Positions 35,001 to 47,000 of a stretch of DNA of 64,000 nucleotides are shown piece by piece. The stretch lies in assembly GCA_037349105.1 (NCBI GenBank), contig JAYJMM010000100.1, positions 992,001 to 1,056,000 on the forward strand. Direction: 5' to 3'. The notes beneath the pieces are model-generated. The model made no database searches. It saw nothing but the letters and a program-made list of their open reading frames with translations, and was not told the DNA's origin. The position numbers were made by a program, and so were the translations under genes. Each line of letters opens with the position of its first letter. Positions within the stretch are counted from its first letter, which is position 1. The DNA comes from Limnomonas spitsbergensis (lineage: Eukaryota > Chlorophyta > Chlorophyceae > Chlamydomonadales).

Positions 35001-38000
35001 GGACAGGAGACCGAGGTGTTCAAGCGTCACTTGCAGCCCCCCAAGGCCTACCTGTCCTTCTCAATACTATATGTGGATGGGTGAGGCGTGCATCTCCAGC
35101 ATGTGTGAATGTGTGAATGTGTGAATGTAGGCTGGGTCACTGTGCCTAAATAGCCTTTGGGCTGATGGTACTTTGGTCCGAAGGTCTGAATAGAGTTTGG
35201 TCTGATGGCATTTTGGTCAGAAGATCTGAATGGGGTTTGGGCTGGGGTGCTTGATGGTGGTTGACTGGCTGGGTCCATCGGGGCTTGGACAGTATGTGAC
35301 TGTGTGTGTGGTGTCCGTGTCGAGGGCCAGGGTGCTCAATTGTGGTTTCGTCCATAGGCGCCTGAATACCGTACGTTTGATTTGCCTTCCCTGGGGCGTC
35401 ACAATATGAGTTCCTGTAATGCTGTCCTCAGGTCAAACTTTCATCAAAAACTCTTAATTTCCGACTGAAAAATGGTGCCGACAATCGATAATTAGTAAAT
35501 CCATGGATCCCTCAACCCCCACCCCTCACCCCTACACAAAGTTAATTATGAGGGATGGCAAAGTAAATAATATACTGTGAGTTGTGTGTGGCATCCGAGT
35601 TTGTTTGGGTCGAGGGAGGTTGGCGTTCCCTCCCTGAGAAGGCAAGCACCGAGCCACTTGTTTCGAGTCTGCTGCATTTAGCCTGAATTCGAACCACTGC
35701 AGAAGATTCGAATTGCTTCGCTCACAATTAACTTTGTGTAGGGGTGAGGGATTCATTGCAATACGAATGAATGGTTTTCGACTCCAGTACTAGTCGGAAA
35801 TTGAGGGGTTGTGTTTATTTATCTATAAATAATTAGTAAACAGTTAATTCAAATATGAGGGAAAGCAATTTAAATCTACGGTATTGCACGTACACGTGAA
35901 ACACCGGGGGGCATGCATTGGAATAACTGCCGCTTGTGCTTGAATCAGAATCGCTAGGGCATGATTTTGAATTTGAACCGCTACTGGTATGAATTGCTGC
36001 AAGCAAGGCTTGAGTGTGAACCTTGAACATTTGTACGCTTTGCTAAGACTAGATCAGGAGTTAAGGAGTCATCAGGGCAATCGTTAGAATTGGAGCTACC
36101 AAGGCATATATTGGAGCCAGGAAGGGCTCGACTGATGACCTATTCTTGTTGCGGTGACAAGCACAAAGCATGAATTGGAGCCATTGACCCTGATAACGCT
36201 TGCAGCGACAAAAACAAGCATGAATTGGATCCTTCAAACATGGAAAGGAGCCAGCAAGGGTGACACAAAACTGTTTGCGGGGACAGGAGGGCAAAGCAAG
36301 CATTGGAGAAAATTAGCCATTGGCCCTGTCACTGTCTGTCACTTCAAACTGTCGGCATTGACAACTAAAAATGACGAATTTAAAGCCGTCCACCCTGCCT
36401 GGTTCCGCTTGCTCGGGCGCCTCCCCACCCCCTCCCACCGTGGCTTCGCCGCGGCGCTAGCGCGCTCACTCTTCAAGCACACTTTAAGCTACAAACAATT
36501 ACCGGTAATTGCTGAAAACGGGGGAAACTGCTCACAGGGACAAGAACCGGACGTTGGACGTCATCAGCGCCAACGAAGCGGAGTTTGAAATGTGGTACTG
36601 GGGCGCCCAGATCGTGAAGCACTACCCGCCGAGCAGCTGGAACGCGTGCCAGCAGTACGGGCAGCAGCACTCAAGAGTCTGTGAGGGGGAGCCCGTGCAC
36701 AGGAGCATGTCGGTGAGCAGGGTGTATGCCTCTCCTTTTGACAGCTGCTTGGCCCTCTCATCACCCTCCCGCCCTCTTTCTTTCCTGCCCTAGTGTCTTG
36801 GCCGTCCCGTTTCCACTGGCTGGCTGGTTTCCTGTTAGGGAGGGATATGTTTGAGTGGCACACGGTTTGTCCGTTTTGATTTTTACATGGCGTGCCAGCA
36901 ATACGGGCAGCAGCACTCGAGGGTCTGTGAAGGGGAGCCCGTGCGCAGGAGCATGTCGGTGAGCAGGGTGTATGCCTCTCCTTTTGACAGCTGCTTGGCC
37001 CTCTCATCACCCTCCTGCCCTCTTTCTTTCCTGCCCTAGTGTCTTGGCCGTCCCGTTTCCACTGGCTGGCTGGTTTCCTGTTAGGGAGGGATATGTTTGA
37101 GTGGCCTCACGGTTTGTCCGTTTTGATTTTTGCATGGCGTGCCAGCAATACGGGCAGCAGCACTCGAGGGTCTGTGAAGGGGAGCCCGTTCGCAGGAGCA
37201 TGTCGGTGAGCAGGGTGTATGCTGGTTTCCTTTCCCCGGAGGGATATGTTTGGGAGGCACACGGTTTGTCCGTTTCGTTTTTCGCACGGCGTGGTGACGC
37301 CACACTGAGAGTGAAGTGTTGGAAGCCCCAGGGTTCCTGTTTGACTAGTTCAGCTACCGTTCAGCTACCGTCCAGCTACAGTTCAGCTACAGTTCAGCTG
37401 CAGTTCAGCAGCACTTCAACTACTTATGGCCTCATATCAGAGGCCCGTGGTGCGGCCAGCCATGCTGCTTGGGCCTCCAGGTCACGTACCATCAGGCCGC
37501 CAGGGCAAGCCCCATCGGGCCTCTAAGTTAATCCCCTGGGCCTCTAGATTTCATTCCCATGAGGCCTGCCCCAGAGCTGCCCGATAAGGGTGGTCCTTCG
37601 GTAGCCGTAACAAAATGGCTGGTAGCATGCATGCCGGCAGTATTCAGCGTGGATACCCGTGGCCTGTCTGATGCCAGGTTGGAGCCCGTGGCGTCATCAT
37701 CATCGTCCCCTTTTTTTAGAAGACGGGCCGGCCACTTGGCGGAATCCGTCTTTTTTTAAACAGCTTGGCAACTGGTGCGCATCGCGATCACTCGTTTCAC
37801 TTTTGCTCTGCCTCATTTGCGCGACGCGCATGCGATTGCTTCGCTGCTCTTGCGCTTTCCTTTTTTTTCCTTTTTTTTTTGCAATTTGAGGATGGGCCTT
37901 GGTAAATGCAGCCCACTGCTACTGGCCTGGTTGGGGCCAGGATGAAGCCTACTTGAGGGTTTTATTCCCTAAACTCTTAACTGTAGACCCTAAACCCTGC

Positions 38001-41000
38001 TGCTGGCCTGGTTGGGGCCACGGTGAAGCCTGCATGGTGGTAGCTTTTAGCGGCACAAACGCCTTTTCCTGCTTAAGGCGCACTGCTGCTCATCTCGATA
38101 GCCTGTGTCACGTATCACCTGCCCTCCTGTTCTCATGTCCCCTTGGAGCTACTACCATGTGGAGATACAACCCGTTCTGCATATACCCGTGCAACATGTG
38201 CCTGTGCAGTATGTGCCCGTGCAACATGTGCCCGAGCAGCATGTGCCCGTGCAACATGTGCCTGTGCAGTATGTGCCCGTGCAACATGTGCCCGAGCAGC
38301 ATGTGCCCGTGCAACATGTGCCCGTGCGTAGGTGATTGCCTGCCGCGCTGACATGGAATTAGTCGGCCAAGACACGTCTCCAGCCGGCCTGTTCTCCTGC
38401 CCCTCCCGCCACATCTACCCCAGTTTCATTTTCCCCCCAGTGCGCATCCAACCGCCGTTGGGGGGTCTCTGCCTGTCTGCCACCACCGGGGGCCGATTGG
38501 GACCCAACCTTGACCGGCCTACAGCTGGCAGCATCAAGCAACATATCTTGCTTCATCGAGCCCTGCCGGCCGCATTCCTGGTTGTAGCTGAAGTGTAGCT
38601 GAAGCACCCTGTAGTGGTAACAGTGGACTCAGGCACCCCCCCTGCACCCCCCACCTCGCTTCCCACACCTTCCCTCTCTTTCTCACACTCTGCACACCTG
38701 GGCGAAATTTCGATTAGCACCCAAATATTGAATGTGTATCACTGGACCCCACCTTCTCTACACAGAGGATGAACGATTGTGTGACCACGTCACAGAAAGC
38801 ACTAGCCGTGCCACTTGACATAACTAAATGTTTTGACACTATCTCCCACAACTGGATCTCAGAGAACGTAGCTCTTGTTCATGTAAGGTACTAAATTTGA
38901 ACTTGTCCCCCCTTCAATCGCAGAGGATGAAGGATAGCATGACCACGTCACAGGACACGTCACGGGGCGGCGCGTCCAGGGCCATGTCCAAGGCGGGTCC
39001 CCATTCGGTCTCGAACAGCAGCTTGCCCCCATTCAAGAAGCGGGAGCTGGGCGACCTCTACGTCTGGGGCTCCATGGCTCAGGTGACTGCTGGCTGCGCT
39101 GACATGGGTGGTCCTTTGAGGCAAGTGTTTATAAACGAGGGCCTTTGACGTTCCCGTGTAGCATATGTCCGTGCAACTTGTGCCCATGCATTGTGTGCCT
39201 GTGACACATGTGCCTGTGCAACATGCTGGCAACATAGCCCGTGCAGGGAAAGCATGCAGGCAAAATAGCCCGTACCCTCCCCTACCCCCGGTCTACCCCC
39301 CCTGGCTATCCCTGCACGTGCAGCATGCGGGCAGCATAGCCCGTGCTGGGATAGCATGAATGCAAACTGTGCCCGTGCAGCATGTGCCCGAGCAGCATGT
39401 GCCCGTGCAGCATGTGCCCATGCAACATGTGCCCGTGCAGCATGTGCCCATGCAACATGTGCCCGTGCAGCATGTGCCCGTGCAACATGTGCCCGTGCAA
39501 CATGTGCCCATGCAGCATGGCACAGGTGATTGCCTGCTGCGCTGACATGGGTTGGCGTCCGAGACCTGTGTCTTTGAGATGTGCTTGCCCGTGCGACATG
39601 TGCACGTGACACATTCGCTATTGTGACATGTGCTTTTGCATTATATGCCCATGCGACATGGCGGACGTGACTGCCTGCTGTGCTGTCATGGGTATTCCTG
39701 TTAGGTATGTTTAGAACAGTGCAAACCCTTCGACATGTGAGACAAGTTTGCCCGTGACAAGGGGCGAGTGGCATGTCTGATGGTGCTGGCATGCGGCTGC
39801 GGGGTCTAGACGCGGCAGGCCATGCTGCTTGGCCCACTTGCTCTGAGCCGACCAAGGTTTGGCCTCTATCGGCCCACTGCTTGGCACGCAGAGGCCTGCC
39901 TCTTGTGGTCTAGTTCGCACAAAGGTCAAGCTGTACAGCCTGTTTCTTGGTGGTGGATGCGTAGGTGTGGATGTGTAGGTATGAATGTGTAGGTATACAT
40001 TTTTAGGTGTGGATGCACAGGTGTGGATGCATAGGTGGCTGTCACAATTCTGCCTACCCCTGCCCTGTTTGAGGTGGATGCGTATGTATGGATGAGTAGG
40101 TGTGGATGTGTGAGCGGATGCTCCAAATGTCGTATGGCTGGCTTTGCACGGGGCCTACGTCCGGAGGCAGCGAGGTAGCTGAAATGTAGCTGAACTTTTG
40201 TTGAAATGTAGCTGAACTGTCGCTGAACTGTTGTTGAAATGTAGCTGAACTGTTGTGCAGGTGGACCCCCGGGGCTCCCACATGGCTGGCCTGCAGCCGC
40301 AGCCCAAGCTCAGCAAGGGGGTGTTCCACGACCCGATGCTGGACTGGCAGCAGACGCAGCAGCCGGTGCTGGTGCACAACACAGCCAGCGTTGACGTCGT
40401 CAAGGCGGTGGTCGGGATACGGTGGGGTGTCCTTGGCTGGGTGGATCTGAGGCAGGGTTACCCGGTATGGGACATTTGTTGGCGGTGGATCTGGGATACG
40501 GTGGGTGTCCTTAGTAGATCTGGGTGCGGTGGGTGTCCAAAGTGGATCTGGGTGTGGCGGGGGATCTGGGGCTACTGAGGCTTTTGGGGTTCCAGCTGCA
40601 TATTAGTGCGCATGAGAGGGCCTTAGGGGGGCCGGGCGCCGGCGGCCGGGCAGCCAGCACTGGGCCGGTTGGGACTAAACTTTGACCTGCCTGGGGCCAC
40701 TGGACCGAGCAGCTGGGCCTGCCGCATGTGGCCCCCGCAGCCGTAGGTCAGCACCATAAGTCTAAGCAGCGGTCCCTATACCCTGAATCCTGAGTCCTGT
40801 ACCCTGAATCCTGAACCCTGAAACCGGTACCCTACATCCTGAATCATAAGCCCTGAATCCTGTACCCTGAATCCTGAACCCTGAACCCTGAACCCTGCTG
40901 CAGCCATGCGGCACTCATCACCCGAGCTGGGGAGCTGTACACATGGGGCTATGGGCAGGGCGGCAACCTGGGTCAGGGCACACACCTGAGCTACGCATGC

Positions 41001-44000
41001 CCCAAGCAGGTGAGGGGACCTAGGGGCAGGGGGGGAGTGGGGAGGGAGGCCGAGGGGGGGAGTGGCGGAGGGAGGCGGAGGGGGGGAGGGAGGCGGAGGG
41101 GGGGAGGAGGGGGGAGGGAGGCCGGGGGGGGGGGAGGGAGGGAGGGAGGCCGGGGGGGGGAGGAGGGGGGAGGGAGGCCGGGGGGGGGAGGGAGGCTGAG
41201 GGGGGGAGGAGGGGGGGAGGGAGGCCGAGGGGGGGAGGAGGGGGGGAGGGAGGCCGTGAGGGGAAGGAGGGGGGGAGGGAGGCCGTGAGGGGAAGGAGGG
41301 GGGGAGGGAGGCCAAGGGGGGGAGGGAGGCCGAGGGGGGGAGAAAGGCCGAGGGGGGAAGGAGAGGGGGAGTGGGGGAGGGAGGCGGAGGGGGGGAGGAG
41401 GGGCGGACAGGGGGAGGGGAGGGGAGGGGGGGAGGAGGGGCGGACAGGGTGAGGGGAGGGGAGGGGGGGAGGAGGGGCGGAGGGGGTGAGGGGAGGGGAG
41501 GGGCGGAGGGGGGGAGGGGAGGGGAGGAGGGGAGGGAGGAGGAGAGGGGCAACCTGGGTCAGGGCACACACCTGAGCTACGCATGCCCCAAGCAGGTGAG
41601 GGGACCGAGGGTCAGGGGGGCCGTGGGGGGGAGGAGGGGAGGGAGGAGGAGGGGGGCAACCTGGGCCAGGCCACACCTGAGCTATTTTTGTCCCAACATT
41701 GGGAGGGCCGAGGGGAGGAGGGGGGGCAGGGGTTGCTTACAGGGGCCCCGGAGGAGGAGGGGGGGCAGGGGTTGCTTACAGGGGCCCCGTAGGAGGAGGG
41801 GGGGCAGGGGTTGCTTACAGGGGCCCCGGAGGAGGAGGGGGGGCAGGGGTTGCTTACAGGGGCCCCGGAGGAGGAGGGGGGGCAGGGGTTGCTTACAGGG
41901 GCCCCGGAGGAGGAGGGGGGGCAGGGGCTGCTTACAGGGGCCCCGGAGGAGGAGGGGGGGCAGGGGTTGCTTACAGGGGCCCCGGAGGAGGAGGGGGGGC
42001 AGGGGTTGCTTACAGGGGCCCCGGAGGAGGAGGGGGGGCAGGGGTTGCTTACAGGGGCCCCGGAGGAGGAGGGGGGGCAGGGGTTGCTTACAGGGGCCCC
42101 GGAGGAGGAGGGGGGGCAGGGGTTGCTTACAGGGGCCCCGGAGGAGGAGGGGGGGCAGGGGTTGCTTACAGGGGCCCCGGAGGAGGAGGGGAGGCATGAG
42201 GAGGGGTACTGAATCCTGGTGAGTTGTAAAAAGACGTCACCGGTGATGGCCTGAGCTTTGTCCTTGGGTTTCCTGCGTCAAAATGGTTTGATAGCGGGAG
42301 ACCTGGGTAGGCAAGGGAGGCAAGCTGCAGGTCTGGGGAGACTGAGGAGGGGTACTGAATCCTGGTGAGTTGTAAAAAGACGTCACCGGTAATCGCCTGA
42401 GCTTTGTCCTTGGGTTTCCTGCGTCAAAATGGTTTGATGGCGCCCCGCACCCCGCGATCTGCACCTCGCCCCCCGCAGGTCAGCCGCATGCGCGGCAAGG
42501 GCATCCTCACGGCTGCGTGCAGCGACAGCTGCTCTGCAGCCATCAGCTCATCTGGGCAGCTTTACACGTGGGGGTCTAACTCGGCTGGGCAGGTGAGGGC
42601 ACCGGCGCAGAGGGCAGCTGCTCCTTTACACACTGGACACACTGGACTGGTCAGACTGGACAGCTCACGAGTTTTGGTTCAGGGTTTAGGATTTGGGTTA
42701 AGGTATTTAGGTCTTGTAGGGTGGACTGGTAAGACTGGACCGCTCATGCCTTACACGGCTGCATTAGGGCATGGTAGCTCTCAGGGGCTCACACACGTGA
42801 CAGCTTGATCCCAACGCTCCACCCCTTGTCAGTAAGCCCTGAGCCCTGGTCTAGGTCGGCAAATGGTTTGGAGTGAGGGGCGAGGTTTGGACAGAAGAAG
42901 GTGTGAAGGAGGGTTGAGTTTTGTGAGCAAGAGGCCGTTCTGGAAACCGCTGCCAGCACGGGTCATATCCTCATATCAGTCCGATCAACTCGTTGCATCT
43001 AAGATAAACCCCTAGGCCTATTGCTCTACCTAGTGTGGTGCCTCACTTTGGGCTCCCTTTTTTCTCGTTCGCCCTTCTCTCCCAGTTCGCTCTGCCTGAC
43101 TTTACAAAGAACGCGATGGGTGGTTTTGCATTGACTCCGTAATTGTACTGTTATCACTTATTACACTACACTAATTAGTACTAGTGTAATTATTAATTAG
43201 TGTAATTATAACTTGGTGTGCTGTCCCATCAACTGTTGAGGTGCCATATCCTGCAGCTGGGGCACGGGGGCATCGCTGCAAGAATGTTTGTTTCGGTTGC
43301 CACACTGCCTCATTGCCTCATTATGCTGTTTCAGTGCACCCCTATCCTGCAGTCGGGACATAACCAGGCTGCCAGCAGGGTCGTATCGGTGGTCCCACTG
43401 CTCCAATCGCAACTTTTGATTGCCCCAATCGATATGGTCTCCCCCCTGATCTCAACGCCCCCCCCCCCCGCCTGCAGCTGGGTCACGGCCACGTGTTTCC
43501 GGTGGTGGAGCCCAAGAAGGTGCTATCGTTCGGCCTGGGCATCAAGATCAAACAGGTGGGGTGCCTGCCATGATGATGTGCTACACCAGCAGAGCTTGTA
43601 ATCACTTGTGTGTGTGTGTGTGTGAGTGTGCGGCTTGTATCCATGTCTTGTTGGGGTAGAGCCACGTAAAAGGGCACTGTGAAAGGGCACTGTAAATGGG
43701 CACTGTGAAAGGGCACTGTAAAAGGCCACTGTGAAAGGCCACTGTGAAAGAGCACTGTGAAAGGGCACTGTCAATGGGCACTGTGAAAGGGCACTGTAAA
43801 AGGGCACTGTAAAAGGGCACTGTGAAAAGGGCTTAGTGAAAGGGCATTGTAAAAAGACACTGTAAAAGTGCACTTCAAAAGGGCACTGTGAAAGGGCACT
43901 GCTCTGCCCTGCGGTGAGGAGGTGAGCAACCAGCATAGCGTGTAATAGCTGGTGTGTGTGTGAGAGTGTGAGTGTGTGTACGGCTTGATCCAATTTCCTC

Positions 44001-47000
44001 CTGAGGTGGAGCTCCGTAAAGGTGCTCTCGCCCGGCTTAGGTGTCAAGATGAAAGAGGCGGGGGCACTCGCTATAGGATGTGGCGCAGATAAGCCGAGTA
44101 TGCGATCCCTACTGCTGTGAGGTGCCTGTGAGGTGCCTGTGAGGGTGTTTCTGTTCCCCAAACCCTGAACCCTAGACCCTGCGGTTATGGATTCACGAGG
44201 GCTTGTGGACACTGGACAAGGTCTGTGTGCAGGCATGAATACGACACCTGCAGCTAAACCCTTAATCCTAAACCCTAAACCCTACACGAGTGTATGTGGA
44301 CAAGGGCTGTGTGCAGGCATGAGTACGACACCTGCTGTTAAACCCTAAACCCTACACAAGTGTTTGTGGACAAGGGCTGTGTGCAGGCATGAATACGACA
44401 CCTGCTGTTAAACCCTAAACCCTACACGAGTGTTTGTGGACAAGGGCTGTGTGCAGGCATGAATACGACACCTGCGGCTAAACCCTAAACCCTACACGAG
44501 TGTATGTGGACAAGGGCTGTGTGCAGGCATGAATACGACACCTGCTGTTAAACCCTAAACCCTACATGAGTGTTTGTGGACAAGGGCTGTGTGCAGGCAT
44601 GAATACAACACCTGCTGTTAAACCCTAAACCCTACACAAGTGTTTGTGGACAAGGGCTGTGTGCAGGCATGAATACGACACCTGCTGTTAAACCCTAAAC
44701 TCTACACGAGTGTTTGTGGACAAGGGCTGTGTGCAGGCATGAATACAACACCTGCTGTTAAACCCTAAACCCTACACGAGTGTTTGTGGACAAGGGCTGT
44801 GTGCAGGCATGAATACGACACCTGCTGTTAAACCCTAAACCCTACACAAGTGTTTGTGGACAAGGGCTGTGTGCAGGCATGAATACGACATCTGCTGTTA
44901 AACCCTAAACCCTACACAAGTGTTTGTGGATAAGGGCTGTGTGCAGGCATGATAGCGACACCTGCTGTTAAACCCTAAACCCTACACGAGTGTTTGTGGA
45001 CAAGGGCTGTGTGCAGGCATGAATACGACACCTGCTGTTAAACCCTAAACCCTACACGAGTGTTTGTGGACAAGGGCTGTGTGCAGGCATGAATACAACA
45101 CCTGCTGTTAACCCTAAACCCTACACGAGTGTTTGTGGACAAGGGCTGTGTGCAGGCATGAATACGACACCTGCTGTTAAACCCTAAACCCTACGCGAGT
45201 GTTTGTGGACAAGGGCTGTGTGCAGGCATGAATACAACACCTGCTGTTAAACCCTAAACCCTACACGAGTGTTTGTGGACAAGGGCTGTGTGCAGGCATG
45301 AATACGACACCTGCTGTTAAACTCTAAACCCTACACGAGTGTTTGTGGACAAAGGCTGTGTGCAGGCATGAATACAACACCTGCTGTTAAACCCTTAACT
45401 CTACACGAGTGTTTGTGGACAAGGGCTGTGTGCAGGCATGAATACGACACCTGCTGTTAAACTTTAAACCCTACACGAGTGTTTGTGGACAAGGGCTGTG
45501 TGCAGGCATGAATACAACACCTGCTGTTAAACCCTAAACCCTACACGAGTGTTTGTGGACAAGGGCTGTGTGCAGGCATGAATACGACACCTGCTGTTAA
45601 ACCCTAAACCCTACACAAGTGTTTGTGGATAAGGGCTGTGTGCAGGCATGATAGCGACACCTGCTGTTAAACCCTAAACCCTACACAAGTGTTTGTGGAC
45701 AAGGGCTGTGTGCAGGCATGAATACGACACCTGCTGTTAAACCCTAAACCCTACACGAGTGTTTGTGGACAAGGGCTGTGTGCAGGCATGAATACAGCAC
45801 CTGCTGTTAAACCCTAAACCCTACACGAGTGTTTGTGGACAAGGGCTGTGTGCAGGCATGAATACGACACCTGCTGTTAAACCCTAAACCCTACGCGAGT
45901 GTTTGTGGACAAGGGCTGTGTGCAGGCATGAATACAACACCTGCTGTTAAACCCTAAACCCTACACGAGTGTTTGTGGACAAGGGCTGTGTGCAGGCATG
46001 AATACGACACCTGCTGTTAAACTCTAAACCCTACACGAGTGTTTGTGGACAAAGGCTGTGTGCAGGCATGAATACAACACCTGCTGTTAAACCCTTAACC
46101 CTACACGAGTGTTTGTGGACAAGGGCTGTGTGCAGGCATGAATACGACACCTGCTGTTAAACTTTAAACCCTACACGAGTGTTTGTGGACAAGGGCTGTG
46201 TGCAGGCATGAATACAACACCTGCTGTTAAACCCTAAACCCTACACGAGTGTTTGTGGACAAGGGCTGTGTGCAGGCATGAATACGACACCTGCTGTTAA
46301 ACCCTAAACCCTACACGAGTGTTTGTGGACAAGGGCTGTGTGCAGGCATGAATACGACACCTGCTGTTAAACCCTAAACCCTACGCGAGTGTTTGTGGAC
46401 AAGGGCTGTGTGCAGGCATGAATACAACACCTGCTGTTAAACCCTTAACTCTACACGAGTGTTTGTGGACAAGGGCTGTGTGCAGGCATGAATACGACAC
46501 CTGCTGTTAAACTTTAAACCCTACACGAGTGTTTGTGGACAAGGGCTGTGTGCAGGCATGAATACAACACCTGCTGTTAAACCCTAAACCCTACACGAGT
46601 GTTTGTGGACAAGGGCTGTGTGCAGGCATGAATACGACACCTGCTGTTAAACCCTAAACCCTACACAAGTGTTTGTGGATAAGGGCTGTGTGCAGGCATG
46701 ATAGCGACACCTGCTGTTAAACCCTAAACCCTACACAAGTGTTTGTGGACAAGGGCTGTGTGCAGGCATGAATACGACACCTGCTGTTAAACCCTAAACC
46801 CTACACGAGTGTTTGTGGACAAGGGCTGTGTGCAGGCATGAATACAGCACCTGCTGTTAAACCCTAAACCCTACACGAGTGTTTGTGGACAAGGGCTGTG
46901 TGCAGGCATGAATACGACACCTGCTGTTAAACCCTAAACCCTACGCGAGTGTTTGTGGACAAGGGCTGTGTGCAGGCATGAATACAACACCTGCTGTTAA

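Larger units (their letters stand above)
29250..36712 (+). other. PH domain-coding segment (exons 2-5)
   Basis: Four exons encode the PH fold. Exon 2 gives the lead-in helix (GPKPYEEVLTFLRK). Exon 3 gives the first strands (TTLLKYGRHG, YFRLSSDD, IQWESK). Exon 4 gives the RGQETEVFKRHLQ loop and AYLSFSILY. Exon 5 gives RTLDVISANEAEFEMW and the end of the C-terminal helix. Exon 5 continues into SSWNACQQYGQQHSRVCEG, which is outside the fold. Similarity to plant PRAF PH domains is from memory of the family pattern. Confidence 0.8.

Noticed and set aside
40776..42222. Proline-rich frames on the minus strand and Arg/Gly-rich frames on the plus strand
   Set aside because: By-products of the G-rich and 39-bp arrays in intron 8; several registers are open at once.
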